Shown: positions 17,583-28,787, numbered from the stretch's first letter. The stretch is 64,000 nucleotides of DNA from PLanc-01 sp035342095 (GCA_035342095.1 DAOQWL010000001.1:62001-126000); one strand, 5' to 3'. Notes: generated from the letters alone by a model not told the origin. Translations and numbers: made by a program.

Positions 17583-20500
17583 TCAGGTGTCGTCGGACGC
17601 AGGGTCGTGGTCCTCCGGCGGAGTGTCGGCTTTGCCCTCCTCGCGGCCAAGCACAAACCATCGCTCAAGAGCTTCCAGCACCTGCTGTCGGACACGTTCA
17701 TCCCCGGTGCGACTCTCGGCCAGCTCTGCGAATCGGGCCATCGCCTTGTCGATCCGGACTTCCATGCGGTCCAGCAGTTTCAAGCATGGGTCCAGATCGC
17801 CGGGCAGTTTCACTTTCCCGCTCACCCCGAAGTTGGCCAGGCGCACGACCAATTCGGCCTGTCCACGGGATGGGCAGTCAACGTGTGTTCGTCGTGTCTT
17901 TCCAAAGTAAACCGTGTTTGGATCGAACATGGGCGAGGGGGACAGGATCGCCGGTCGCTCTTCCGGAATATCCACGAGCATGGCGGATTCAGACCACTGC
18001 CCGACCCATTCGGCCAGCGGCGTGGCATCTTCAAGCTCGCCAGCGTCCCAGATGTCGGCGGCCAGATCATGGACACTGAAACGCTGGTTGTTCGATTTCG
18101 CCCGCTGCTGCATCTTCTCGATTTCGACGACGCGAATATCGCGGAAGTGCCGTGCCGTGGCCTCATACAGCCGGCCAACAAGGTCAGCCCGCTCCTGCGG
18201 ATCAGTCACACCCAGCAGTTCAAAGACCGCATCATCCAGGTCTTGTCGGTCTCGCTGGTGCAACTCGGCGGATAACACGAGCTGCCCGGCGGCAATTCTC
18301 CGCGCACGCTCGGGCGTGTGACAGTCCATCAACTGTTCTTCCACCAGCCGGCCTACCTCACGTTCGCCCATGCGGTCCAGGGCATCGCTCAGGCGTTGGG
18401 CCAGACTCGCCGGTATGCCGCGAGGGTCGGGTACCTCCAGGAGATTCACATCTACCACTTCGGTCTTGAGGTTGCCTTCCGTGCCCGCGAAGCGTCCATA
18501 GAAAGTCTTGAACAGGCCAACCAGGGTTGAGTTCAGAATAGCCACCAGGGACGTTCGCTCAGTTCCTGTGAGATCATCCGAGGATACGTCGTAAAGATTG
18601 CAGTTGCAGATAGTCGCCGAGGGATTGGCCGGAACAATGTGGCGGTATTGCTGCGCCTTGGGCCACAATGCAAAACCTGGTTTTACGAGTCTTGTCAGAT
18701 CATACCACGGATCTCTCGCCGCGCAGGTCGAGCGTTTCGGAATGGGTTTGCCCTTCGACTTTTCGGATGCGAAGGTAGCTGTCATGCCGTAACGCAGATA
18801 TCGCCAGACCCAGGGTGATTTCGTCTTCAGTTTGTCCATCGGGTCACGAACGAGCAGAACGAAACGACCCAGATCACCGGTGTGAACTATGGGCCGATCC
18901 AGCTTCATAAGACTGTGGACTTCGGGCGCCAGGTATTTTGCTTCGACGGGGTGGATGCTTCCGTCGCCCGCTTCAATGATCTTGAGCTTGCCTGCCTCGA
19001 CCTCTTTCCGAGGTGCACCGCCCGCATACCGAGGGAACAGGCGGTCAGTCTCGTGTTTTGCCAGGACATCAGCCGTAACATCCTTAGGCATGAAGAAAGC
19101 GTCACATCCACTTGTTATCCCCCGGCGGATTGTAGCCACCTCTCCAAGGTGAACGAATCGACCGCCGAAGCGGCGCATGATTTCGAAATACATGTCCGGG
19201 GCACGGAGGTATCGTCCCCACTTGCCTGCGTGATAATCGCCGTTCTCTTTGGAACCCTTCACCGGCTTGGGGATCGTGGTTGTATTCTCCTCTGATTGAT
19301 CTCCGGAGCCATTTTCATATTCCTCGGCGAGCGGCTCCAGTTCCACATCGCCCAGAATCAGGCCGGCGCGAACGCCATCATTCCAGAGGTCCCGCTGCGT
19401 CTTGACGATGATCCGCATGTCGTGGTCCTGGTGATCGGTCTGCGTGCCGAGGATTCGGTATCGCATTGCCTCCACGGAGGCTTGGCGGGCGTCCTCATTC
19501 TTGCCCGGTGGAATTGCGATGATGTCGGCCAGCCTGCGAGAGAAACGCACAAAACGAATGGAGTTCTCCATCCGCTCCGTCTCATCGTCACAACGTTGGA
19601 GGATGGTGACGCAGGTCTTGACACGTGCGTCTTCGAACCAGGGTTCGGCCGCACTTTCCATGATCGTCAGAACCTTGAAGTGACGGAGCACCCACCCCTG
19701 GAGGGCAAAGCCGTACTCGACGTCCAGCCATGAAGAGCTGGTGAGAAAACCAAAGTAGCCGTCGGGTTTCAGCAGACGTGTTGCGGCCGGCCAGAAGTAA
19801 CAGTGCAGATCGCTTCGGCCGCTCAAACGTAAATCAGGCCATGCCTCGCTGGCCATTCCGGCAAAACGAACCTTGTCTTTCTTCTCGACCTTCTCCTGAC
19901 GAACGTACGGAGGATTGCCAACGACGGCATCCAACTCCGGCAGCAGTACCGACGTCCGATCTGAGGACTCGCTCGGTACAGGAATCTCGCAGAACGCTTT
20001 CTCGGGCGTAACATCGAAGAAGTTGCATCGCGCGATGCGCGGATAATTGGCCTCGTCGTTGATTTCACGGGCCGCAAGATTCAGCGTCGCCAGATGGGCC
20101 GGATAGAGGGCAATATCGCAACCGAACAATTCGCTGATCAGGTCCAGATGCGGGCGCAACGGGTCCAGGTGACGCTTGCGGTAGTAGGCACGGACGAGGA
20201 AGCTGCCCGACCCACAGGCCGGATCAAGGACGGCATCATCGCCGCTTCGGACACAGAAACCGTTGATCAGGTCTACGACATCGTCGCCTGTGAAATGTTG
20301 GCCGTAGCGGTGGCGTTCGTCCGGACCAATGAGTTTCTGAAAGATGCGCCCGACGACATCGGAGGCGACTTCGCGGAAATCCACCGATTCGATATTGCGC
20401 AACACCCCACGCCAAGTATCCAAGGCCGTGGGTGGGTCAAAGACAAGGCGAGTTGCCCAGTCTTTCGCATCGGGCATCAACAACGGCTCGTAATCGCCAC

Positions 20501-21383
20501 TTCGATCTACGGCTCGCCGGAAAAAGCGGTTGAAGGCAGTCACAGCCTCTTCGGGGGTCTTGATCGAACGCCGCAGTTCGAGGCGAGGCAGGTCGCTGAA
20601 TCTGGCACGCAGGGCTTTATAGAAGATAAAGCGGTTTGCCCAGACGTACACGAGGGTCTTGGCCATGTTGTCCATGGCCTTGATCCATTCCTCCTGCGGA
20701 GTGCGGACGAACGTGCGATCCTGGCCTTCCAGCCATTGCTGAATGCGCAGATCAAATGGCTTGCTCTTGTTCGTGTGCTCGATAAGGTACGAACCCATCA
20801 GTTGCACCGGCCAGTTGAGGTGGCCCTGAAGGGAATGGATGAAAACGTCATCTGGTGGCAGCCATTCGACACGACGACCGGAGATCAGGTCTGCCAAATT
20901 GTGGAGAAGATCCGGCAGAAAACGCGTCTTGATGAACTGGAGATTCTCTTCTCTCGCGACATCTTCAGGATCGGCCAGAGTTCGCCCCAGTCGCCACGGT
21001 CGGACTCGGCGCTCGATCAGCGGGCGGTCCCAAAGACTGCGGTCGAATAGCACAAATTCGTTAACGTTCCAGGTGAAGAAGAACTGGATGTTCGCATTCT
21101 CTGCCTTGGCGAAGGCGTCCTGCATGAGCTTTTCGCTGTAGGGTGAACTGCCTTCCCGAGTCCCGGGCAACTTCACTTCGCCGCACAAGACCAGTTTGCC
21201 GTAGCGGTCGAAAAAGCGCAAGTCCTTGCGTTTGCTGCGTCCCGTGCCTGTGCCGAACCCCTCCAGACGTGCCTCATGTAGGGGAACATAGGCCTCTGGG
21301 TTCTGGCTTATCAGGGCGTAGGTCGCGGCGGCGATCTGCCCGCAGAAGTCGATTTCGTGGATTGCAGCTTTCTGAGAAGCCAC
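17583..21383 (-). CDS. type IIG restriction-modification enzyme (Eco57I-like, fused nuclease-methyltransferase)
   Basis: This 1266-residue protein joins cleavage, methylation and recognition in one chain. The N-terminus has a PD-(D/E)xK-like nuclease pattern (KDLRFFDRYGKLVLCGEVK, about residues 53-71). The central N6-adenine methyltransferase has motif I VLDPACGSGSFLV (about 393) and motif IV NPPY (about 493). The rest, with the QLRF-type spacing and DPWYDLTR, fits the target-recognition and specificity regions. The start GTG 21383 has GGAAGGAC upstream. The length is typical of type IIG enzymes, and no separate methylase or specificity subunit is encoded nearby. With the convergent MNT-HEPN pair it makes a small defence island beside the ilv genes. 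Confidence 0.85.
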   Translation of the reverse strand: MASQKAAIHEIDFCGQIAAATYALISQNPEAYVPLHEARLEGFGTGTGRSKRKDLRFFDRYGKLVLCGEVKLPGTREGSSPYSEKLMQDAFAKAENANIQFFFTWNVNEFVLFDRSLWDRPLIERRVRPWRLGRTLADPEDVAREENLQFIKTRFLPDLLHNLADLISGRRVEWLPPDDVFIHSLQGHLNWPVQLMGSYLIEHTNKSKPFDLRIQQWLEGQDRTFVRTPQEEWIKAMDNMAKTLVYVWANRFIFYKALRARFSDLPRLELRRSIKTPEEAVTAFNRFFRRAVDRSGDYEPLLMPDAKDWATRLVFDPPTALDTWRGVLRNIESVDFREVASDVVGRIFQKLIGPDERHRYGQHFTGDDVVDLINGFCVRSGDDAVLDPACGSGSFLVRAYYRKRHLDPLRPHLDLISELFGCDIALYPAHLATLNLAAREINDEANYPRIARCNFFDVTPEKAFCEIPVPSESSDRTSVLLPELDAVVGNPPYVRQEKVEKKDKVRFAGMASEAWPDLRLSGRSDLHCYFWPAATRLLKPDGYFGFLTSSSWLDVEYGFALQGWVLRHFKVLTIMESAAEPWFEDARVKTCVTILQRCDDETERMENSIRFVRFSRRLADIIAIPPGKNEDARQASVEAMRYRILGTQTDHQDHDMRIIVKTQRDLWNDGVRAGLILGDVELEPLAEEYENGSGDQSEENTTTIPKPVKGSKENGDYHAGKWGRYLRAPDMYFEIMRRFGGRFVHLGEVATIRRGITSGCDAFFMPKDVTADVLAKHETDRLFPRYAGGAPRKEVEAGKLKIIEAGDGSIHPVEAKYLAPEVHSLMKLDRPIVHTGDLGRFVLLVRDPMDKLKTKSPWVWRYLRYGMTATFASEKSKGKPIPKRSTCAARDPWYDLTRLVKPGFALWPKAQQYRHIVPANPSATICNCNLYDVSSDDLTGTERTSLVAILNSTLVGLFKTFYGRFAGTEGNLKTEVVDVNLLEVPDPRGIPASLAQRLSDALDRMGEREVGRLVEEQLMDCHTPERARRIAAGQLVLSAELHQRDRQDLDDAVFELLGVTDPQERADLVGRLYEATARHFRDIRVVEIEKMQQRAKSNNQRFSVHDLAADIWDAGELEDATPLAEWVGQWSESAMLVDIPEERPAILSPSPMFDPNTVYFGKTRRTHVDCPSRGQAELVVRLANFGVSGKVKLPGDLDPCLKLLDRMEVRIDKAMARFAELAESRTGDERVRQQVLEALERWFVLGREEGKADTPPEDHDPASDDT

Positions 21384-21439
21384 AGTACAGTCCTTCCCTG
21401 ACCCATAGTGACGGAGTTCCTGAGCCTCCGAACGAGGCT

Positions 21440-21468
21440 ATGATACCATCGCCGTAAGCACCGGGCAA
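21440..21468 (-). promoter_or_regulatory. predicted promoter of the type IIG gene
   Basis: On the minus strand TTGCCC (21468-21463) and TATCAT (21445-21440) are 17 bases apart. TGG directly precedes the -10, an extended -10 form also seen at 32550-32579. Confidence 0.5.
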
Positions 21469-21541
21469 TGTGCAGCCGTTCGTTTTCTGCTGTCGGTCCT
21501 GGGGGGGGCATCCCCGTCCAGTCGGTCTATGCGGAAATCAG

Positions 21542-21570
21542 TTGACAATTGGCGGCGGATAGACGATACT
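21542..21570 (+). promoter_or_regulatory. predicted promoter of the ilv operon
   Basis: A perfect TTGACA (21542-21547) and GATACT (21565-21570) with a 17-base spacer. The leader to the ilvB1 ATG would be about 270 bases, long enough for attenuation control. Confidence 0.5.
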
Positions 21571-21750
21571 TTGGCTGTGTTCGCGGCTGACGCCGCGGCA
21601 CGAACCTGGTCCATCCCGTGTGGGATGGTTACGGAGTTGCGGCAGGGTGCGCATCTCCGGGTCAGCGGGTCGCTCCTCGTTGCAGGTGCGGCTGGCTGCC
21701 CGGAAGGACCCATAAAGCTGCAATCCGCCGGAATGACAAGAGGGTCCCGA

Positions 21751-21806
21751 GTAGCATGGGCGTCTCGCCCATGTGTGCCGGATCACGGGCAAGATGCTCG
21801 TGCTAG
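21751..21806. repeat. inverted pair of REP-like palindromes in the ilv leader
   Basis: The first unit is GTAG plus the stem CATGGGCG-TCT-CGCCCATG (21751-21773). The second, in inverse orientation, is CACGGGCAAGATGCTCGTG ending with CTAG (21784-21806), a one-base variant of the GTAG foot. This is the layout of bacterial BIMEs. Confidence 0.65.
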
Positions 21807-21846
21807 GGTAGGACCCGAAACGCTCGATCAGGAAAGGATAAGGTGC

Positions 21847-23655
21847 ATGCAGATCCAGCCTACCCCTGCGACGGGGCGGCGCCGTCGGACGCAGGTCCAC
21901 GCTGCTCAGCCCGGCTCGCAAGGCGACCCCGGCCAGATGAGTTCGGCCGGCAAACCCACATCAGAATCAGCCCCCAGAACCGGTGCGCAGATCATCGTCG
22001 ATGCGCTGCTCGCGCACGGCGTAGACACCGTCTTCGGCTACATCGGCGCATCGGTACTTCCTTTGTTCGACAGGATTTACGACTCGCCCATCCGATTCAT
22101 CGTGCCCTGTCACGAGCAGGGTGGCTGCCACATGGCGGACGCCTACGCCCGCGCCAGCGGCAAGGTCGGCGTGGTCGTCGCCACCAGCGGTCCCGGCGCG
22201 TGCAACCTCGTCACCGGCCTGGCGACCGCGATGATGGACTCCGTCCCGCTGGTCGCGATCACCGGCCAGGTCCGAACCGACCTGATCGGCGACGACGCAT
22301 TCCAGGAGGCGCCGACGACCGGGATCACACGGTCCGTGACAAAACACAATTCGATCGTCATGGACATAAAGGATTTGGGCAAAACGATTTATGAAGCGTT
22401 CCACATCGCTTCGACGGGTCGGCCGGGACCGGTCCTGATCGATATCCCGTCCGATCTCGAGTTCCAGAAATATGCGAGCGATGGCCCGATCGCGGTGAAT
22501 CTGCCGGGACACAGGATTCCCAAGAACGGCCACGCTGGGCAGATCGCTGAGGCCGCGGAGGCGATCAACCGGTCGGAACGGCCGATCCTGCTGGCGGGCG
22601 GGGGCATCATCATCGCGAATGCCTCCGAGGAGCTTCGCAATTTGGCGGGCAAGGCGAATCTTCCCGTCGCAATGACCCTGATGGGTTTGGGCAGCTTCGA
22701 CCAGAACAGGCCGGAATCGCTCGACATGCTCGGCATGCACGGGCAGGCTTATGCCAATTTTGCGGTGCAGGAGTGCGATCTTCTCATCACGGCGGGGGCC
22801 CGATTCGACGACCGCGTCACCGGCAAGCTCTCGGCCTTCGCCCCCAAAGCGAAGATCGTCCACATCGATATCGACCCGTCGAACATCTCGAAGACCGTGC
22901 ATGCGGATATCCCAATCGTGGGCGATGTCAAGACCGTCCTGGCCGCGTTGGGCGAGTGCGCGGAGCACCGCGACCGGTCCGCGTGGTTCGCGAGGATCGC
23001 GGACCTCAAGACCCGCTGCAGGACGGACTACGACCGCAATGCGACGACGGTCAAGCCGCAGTACGTCGTCGAGGAACTGTCCCGGCGGGCGACCGGCAAT
23101 ACCCTCATCACGACCGGCGTCGGGCAGCATCAGATGTTCACCGCGCAGTTCTATAAGTTCAGTCGCCCAAGGCAGTTAATCACTTCCGGCGGCCTGGGCA
23201 CGATGGGTTTCGGCCTGCCCGCCGCCATCGGGACCCAGATCGCCCGCCCGGACGCGACGGTCATCGACATCGACGGCGACCACAGCTTCAACATGACGAT
23301 GGCCGAGCTGAGTACCGCGGTGCAGCAGGAGCTGCCGATCAAGGTCTGCATCTTCAACAACGGGTACATGGGCATGATCCGGCAGTGGCAGGAGCTGTTT
23401 TACGCCAGACGGTATCACTACAGCCACTTGCGGAATCCGGACTACGCGGAGTACGCGAGGGCGGTCGGCGCCGTCGGTATCACGGTCGAGTCGAAGGACC
23501 AAGTCGGGCCGGCTATCGAGCAGATGCTCGCGGCGGACAGGCTGTGCGTCGTCGATTTCCACGTCGATCCGACGGAGAACGTCTTCCCCATGGTCCCCTC
23601 GGGAAAGAGCCTGAATGAAATGGAGGGCCTGCGAGTCCTGCAGAACGCGATGTAG
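21847..23655 (+). CDS. ilvB: acetolactate synthase large subunit, copy 1
   Basis: The 602-residue thiamine-diphosphate enzyme joins two pyruvates, or pyruvate and 2-oxobutyrate, in branched-chain amino acid synthesis. Visible features are the catalytic Glu in CHEQGG (about residue 90), the TSGPGACNLVTGLATAM segment, RPGPVLIDIP, and the C-terminal cofactor motif DGDHSFNMTMAELSTA ending with FNNGYMGM. The usual GDG is GDH here, and the N-terminal GYPGG is GYIGA. ATG 21847 is preceded by AAAGGATAAGG, very like the leader of copy 2. An ATG at 21937 is possible but has no clear ribosome-binding site. The N-terminal ~45 residues look like a non-conserved extension. It is followed by a paralogue at 23769. 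Confidence 0.87.
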   Translation: MQIQPTPATGRRRRTQVHAAQPGSQGDPGQMSSAGKPTSESAPRTGAQIIVDALLAHGVDTVFGYIGASVLPLFDRIYDSPIRFIVPCHEQGGCHMADAYARASGKVGVVVATSGPGACNLVTGLATAMMDSVPLVAITGQVRTDLIGDDAFQEAPTTGITRSVTKHNSIVMDIKDLGKTIYEAFHIASTGRPGPVLIDIPSDLEFQKYASDGPIAVNLPGHRIPKNGHAGQIAEAAEAINRSERPILLAGGGIIIANASEELRNLAGKANLPVAMTLMGLGSFDQNRPESLDMLGMHGQAYANFAVQECDLLITAGARFDDRVTGKLSAFAPKAKIVHIDIDPSNISKTVHADIPIVGDVKTVLAALGECAEHRDRSAWFARIADLKTRCRTDYDRNATTVKPQYVVEELSRRATGNTLITTGVGQHQMFTAQFYKFSRPRQLITSGGLGTMGFGLPAAIGTQIARPDATVIDIDGDHSFNMTMAELSTAVQQELPIKVCIFNNGYMGMIRQWQELFYARRYHYSHLRNPDYAEYARAVGAVGITVESKDQVGPAIEQMLAADRLCVVDFHVDPTENVFPMVPSGKSLNEMEGLRVLQNAM

Positions 23656-23704
23656 AGCGGGTTTGAACAGGTCCCATGTGTCCTATCCGCTCGGCCCCGA
23701 ACGA

Positions 23705-23732
23705 TTGACAGACAGGCAGTCGGCGGGATAAG
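23705..23732 (+). promoter_or_regulatory. predicted internal promoter before ilvB copy 2
   Basis: TTGACA (23705-23710) and GATAAG (23727-23732), 16-base spacer, ending about 36 bases before the ATG at 23769. It would allow copy 2 and ilvN to be expressed separately from copy 1. Confidence 0.4.
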
Positions 23733-23768
23733 ATTCGTGACCCTCGATTGTTCAAGAAAGGATAACCA

Positions 23769-25499
<1,731 letters not shown>

Positions 25500-25532
25500 C
25501 TGGACCGGAATGAATAGAAAGCGGGGTCTCCC

Positions 25533-26021
25533 ATGAAGCATATCATCAGTGCACTGGTCGAAAACAAGCCGGGCGTTCTCGCCCACGTTGCGGGCATGTT
25601 CGCCGCCCGCGGATTCAACATCGACTCGCTGGTCGTCGGTCGGACCGAGGACCCGAAGCTCAGCCGAATGACCATCGTGGTCGTCGGCGACGACCGCATC
25701 GTCGAGCAGGTCCGCAAGCAGCTCGCGCGGATCGTCCCGGTCGTCAAGGTCCAGGACTTCGTCGACAAGCCGGTGGTCGCCCGCGACCTGATGCTCGTCA
25801 CGGTCGCGGTCCCGCCGGAGAAGAGGCCCGAGGTCTTCTCGCTCATCGAGATGTTCCGAGGCCACGTCGTCGATATCAGCTCCCGATCCCTCATGATCGA
25901 GGTCAGCGGTCCCGAGACGAAGATCGAGGCTTTCATCGACGTCTGCCGGCCCTACGGGGTCAAGAACGTCGCCCGGACCGGCACGATCGCCATGCCCCGC
26001 CAGGGCGCGGCCGAGGAGTGA
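25533..26021 (+). CDS. ilvN: acetolactate synthase small (regulatory) subunit
   Basis: The 162-residue protein opens with an ACT domain (HIISALVENKPGVLAHVAGMF with GFNIDSLVVG), which binds valine for feedback control of the large subunit. It continues with the C-terminal IlvH/IlvN domain (RDLMLVTVAV, RGHVVDISSRSLMIEVSG). The length is typical. It lies 33 bases after ilvB copy 2 and is presumably in the same transcript. No ilvC follows, so the rest of the pathway is elsewhere. Confidence 0.93.
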   Translation: MKHIISALVENKPGVLAHVAGMFAARGFNIDSLVVGRTEDPKLSRMTIVVVGDDRIVEQVRKQLARIVPVVKVQDFVDKPVVARDLMLVTVAVPPEKRPEVFSLIEMFRGHVVDISSRSLMIEVSGPETKIEAFIDVCRPYGVKNVARTGTIAMPRQGAAEE

Positions 26022-26209
26022 CGTCGTCATCAAACGCGGCACCCCCTTCGACGCGATCTGGATGCAGAAGGACCTCTGAACAAACCTCTCACCACAGAGG
26101 CCCAGAGGCCACAGAGAGAGTAGAACCGCAGATGAACGCGGATTGTCTCAGGGAGCGATGATGCCTGCGTGCCGCCGTACTTGGACGACACCTGGGCAAG
26201 GCGACAGCG

Positions 26210-26230
26210 GTAGGGTGGGCTGTGCCCACC
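26210..26230 (+). repeat. GTAG-headed REP-like palindrome beside the RAYT gene
   Basis: GTAG followed by GGTGGGC-TGT-GCCCACC. It lies 24 bases past the 3' end of the RAYT gene. The 21 bases leading into the stem match the copy at 35892-35912 (inverse orientation) exactly. Confidence 0.7.
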
Positions 26231-26254
26231 GTCTTGCTCACAAGGTGATACATG

Positions 26255-26827
26255 TCATTCCCCGGCGCCAGGCAAATCCAGCAGCCCCGGCGGCACGACC
26301 CGCGGATTCTCGCGATCACACAGCCAGTCCACCTTGAAGTATCCTTGTTCGACCCAGCGGTGAAAGCTCGAATGTGTCCATGCATGGGGGCAGCGCGCCA
26401 GCCCGTGCTTGACGGGATTGTAGTGGATGTAGTTGACGTGACGTGCCAGGTCCGCCTGATTGCGGATGCGATACTCCCAGAACCGCTTCTGCCAGATGCC
26501 TCGCTCGTATTGCTCCCGGCGGGCATGAGAGATCGCAGCCTCCCGCCCACCAACAGCGGTCCACGATTCCACAAACTGCCTCTTGATTCCCGCCCAGCGG
26601 GATGAGTAATCGTCCTCATCGTCAGGCAAGGTCCAGATGCAATGCAGGTGATCGGGCAGCAGAACGACGGCGACCGTCTCGAACGGTTGTTCAGCCTGCA
26701 CGACGCGGATGGCCTCGCCCAGAAGACGGCACGCGGCGTCATCCGAGAACAGACGCCGTCGCCGCTGGGTCACCAGCGTGAAGAAGAACGTCCCACCCGC
26801 CAGGAACGTCCGCCGGTAATTCGGCAC
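26255..26827 (-). CDS. REP-associated tyrosine transposase (RAYT, Y1_Tnp/IS200-like)
   Basis: The 190-residue protein has the HUH motif in LLPDHLHCIW (about residue 48) and the catalytic Tyr in NYIHYNPVKHGL (about residue 147), the signature of single-domain RAYTs. These cut single-stranded REP palindromes that carry a GTAG foot. I chose the GTG at 26827, since its VPNYRRTFLAGGTFFF is the typical family N-terminus and AGAGG precedes it. The frame extends 71 codons further upstream, to 27040, with no recognised domain. There are no flanking inverted repeats of a whole insertion sequence. A GTAG-REP lies just downstream. Confidence 0.85.
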   Translation of the reverse strand: MPNYRRTFLAGGTFFFTLVTQRRRRLFSDDAACRLLGEAIRVVQAEQPFETVAVVLLPDHLHCIWTLPDDEDDYSSRWAGIKRQFVESWTAVGGREAAISHARREQYERGIWQKRFWEYRIRNQADLARHVNYIHYNPVKHGLARCPHAWTHSSFHRWVEQGYFKVDWLCDRENPRVVPPGLLDLPGAGE

Positions 26828-27045
26828 ACCCTCTGCCCTGCTTATCCATTCGAGGATTGGTGTGTGGAGCACATCCTCTGTTTCTCCAGCTCTCTCCACG
26901 CTTGACGAGTCGGTCTCCTGACTGTTATCTTGTCCCTTGTTCGATGTAGGTGGCGTTAGTGGTTTTTGGAGCGTTCCATGATGAGCGTGTGCGGCAATGC
27001 CCAGCAATGGCCGAGATTCACGGTCATTCACCGGAGGCATGAGAT

Positions 27046-28233
27046 ATGAAGATCGAATCCATTCGTCTGAGGAACTTCAAGGCTTTCAAAGATGCTGAGA
27101 TGCGAGATGTTCCCGGGATGTGTGTGTTGGTAGGGGCCAATGGGGCAGGCAAGTCTACACTGTTCAGCGTTTTCGGTTTTCTCAAGGATGCTCTGACCGA
27201 GAATGTTCACGTCGCACTGACGAAGCTGGGGGGAAGCCGCGGCTTCCAGGAAGTCCGCAGCCGCGATACGGAAGGACCTATCGAAATCGAACTCAAGTTT
27301 CGCGAGAAGGCTTCGTCTCCCCTGATCACGTATTCCCTGACCATCTCCGAGGAAAACGGGCGCCCGGTGATCGAGCATGAGATTCTCCAATACCGCCGAG
27401 GAAGCAAGGGACGGCCTTGGCGTTTTCTTGATTTCTCGAGAGGCTCTGGAAAGGCTGTCACAAATGAGCCCGACAAGGTTGTGGATGAAATGGAACTGCG
27501 ACGGGAGGACCATACGCTCAAGTCTCCCGATATCCTGGCGGTTAAAGGCTTAGCACAGTTCGAGAAGTTTCCGGCCAGCAAAGCTCTAGGTGAGCTGATC
27601 GAGAACTGGCATATCTCGGATTTTCACATTCAACGTGTTCGGCCGGAACAGGAGGCAGGCTACGCCGAGCACTTGGCCAAAGAGGGCGAGAACCTTGCCC
27701 TTGTGACGGAGTATCTGTACAAGAGGCACAGGGACGTCTTCAACCGTATTATTGAGAAGCTCACGCACCGTGTGCCAGGCATGAAGAGTGTCGATGCCAA
27801 GACGACGGAAGAAGGGCGGGTCCTGCTGCGTTTTCAAGACGGGGCTTTCGAGGACCCTTTCCTCGCACGTCACGTCTCTGACGGGACGATCAAGATGTTC
27901 GCATACTTGGTCTTGTTGTACGATCCCAAGCCGCATCCCCTATTGTGTGTCGAGGAGCCCGAGAATCAGCTCTACCCAAAGCTCTTGGGTGAATTGGCCG
28001 AAGAGTTCCGCGATTATGCGAACCGGGGAGGTCAGGTCTTCGTTTCCACCCATTCGCCGGACTTTCTCAATGCCACCAGGTTGGACGAGGTCTTCTGGCT
28101 CGTGAAGGAAAAGGGCTACACAGCCATCCGCCGGGCTCGTGAAGACAAGCAGATTGCCGCGTATATGGCTGAAGGAGACCAGATGGGATACCTATGGAAG
28201 CAAGGGTTCTTCGAGGGAGCTCATCCACAATGA
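27046..28233 (+). CDS. AAA_21/ABC-type ATPase of a two-gene defence-like module
   Basis: The 395-residue protein is a RecF/OLD-like ATPase. It has Walker A GANGAGKST at about residues 30-38, an ABC-like Ser-Asp-Gly (VSDGTIKM), Walker B LLCVEEPENQLYP near residue 305 and the following STHSPDFLN switch. GGAGG precedes the ATG. Its last codon and stop overlap the next start (ATGA, 28230-28233), so the two proteins are made in tight coupling. Such ATPases with a TOPRIM-type partner guard against phage in several known systems. The exact system is not one I can name. The 5' spacer holds no clear promoter. Confidence 0.85.
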   Translation: MKIESIRLRNFKAFKDAEMRDVPGMCVLVGANGAGKSTLFSVFGFLKDALTENVHVALTKLGGSRGFQEVRSRDTEGPIEIELKFREKASSPLITYSLTISEENGRPVIEHEILQYRRGSKGRPWRFLDFSRGSGKAVTNEPDKVVDEMELRREDHTLKSPDILAVKGLAQFEKFPASKALGELIENWHISDFHIQRVRPEQEAGYAEHLAKEGENLALVTEYLYKRHRDVFNRIIEKLTHRVPGMKSVDAKTTEEGRVLLRFQDGAFEDPFLARHVSDGTIKMFAYLVLLYDPKPHPLLCVEEPENQLYPKLLGELAEEFRDYANRGGQVFVSTHSPDFLNATRLDEVFWLVKEKGYTAIRRAREDKQIAAYMAEGDQMGYLWKQGFFEGAHPQ

Positions 28234-28787
28234 GCGAGATCGTATTTCTCCTTGAAGAGCGTTCCGCCGAGGCGATGCTTGAGGGGCTTCTGCCTCGCCT
28301 GTTGCCGTCGGAGATTGGGTATCGGTGTGTGGTCTTTGAGGGCAAACAGGATCTTGAGAGACAGATGGTCCGACGTATGCGAGGATATCGAGCCCCTGGG
28401 GCGAGATTCGTGGTTCTGCGCGATCAGGACGCCGGGGACTGCTTGGCCATCAAAGCCTCACTCACGCGAAAATGTGAGGATGCGGGACGCCCCGATGCCG
28501 TAGTACGCATCGCATGCAGGGAACTGGAGAGTTGGTATCTGGCCGATCTTGCCGCGGTCGAACGGGGATTGGGAGTGAGCGGGATTCAACGCCTGCAAGG
28601 GAGGCGCGTGTACCGGGCACCGGATGGTGCTGTGTCGCCTTCTCGCATCCTGACGCGGATCGTCTCCCAGTATCAGAAGATCGGTGGATCAAGAGCTATC
28701 GGTCCGTACCTGGATCTGAACAACGGGCGATCTCGCAGTTTCGCCAATTTCGTTTCTGCCATTCGTCGCATAACAGGTATCTCTTGA
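28230..28787 (+). CDS. DUF4276-like, probable TOPRIM-fold nuclease partner of the ATPase
   Basis: The 185-residue protein starts MSEIVFLLEERSAEAML and later has VVLRDQDAGDCL (about residue 67). A glutamate in the first strand and a DxD-type pair further on is the TOPRIM pattern used by OLD nucleases and primases. The CRELESWYLAD and SRILTRIVSQY segments match DUF4276 as I recall it. It overlaps the AAA gene by four bases. Together they look like an OLD nuclease split into ATPase and TOPRIM chains. Nuclease activity is inferred from the acidic residues only. Confidence 0.68.
   Translation: MSEIVFLLEERSAEAMLEGLLPRLLPSEIGYRCVVFEGKQDLERQMVRRMRGYRAPGARFVVLRDQDAGDCLAIKASLTRKCEDAGRPDAVVRIACRELESWYLADLAAVERGLGVSGIQRLQGRRVYRAPDGAVSPSRILTRIVSQYQKIGGSRAIGPYLDLNNGRSRSFANFVSAIRRITGIS

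Larger units (their letters stand above)
21384..21846. other. 463-base divergent region between the restriction gene and ilvB1
   Basis: Contains the minus-strand promoter 21440-21468, the plus-strand promoter 21542-21570 and an inverted pair of REP-like palindromes (21751-21806) inside the presumed ilv leader. An open frame continues upstream of the chosen ilvB1 start but has no recognisable domain. No T-box or other known leader was recognised. Confidence 0.55.

Noticed and set aside
26828..27040. N-terminal extension of the RAYT gene
   Set aside because: It keeps the frame open but has no domain, and the family N-terminus starts at the GTG 26827 with its own ribosome-binding site.
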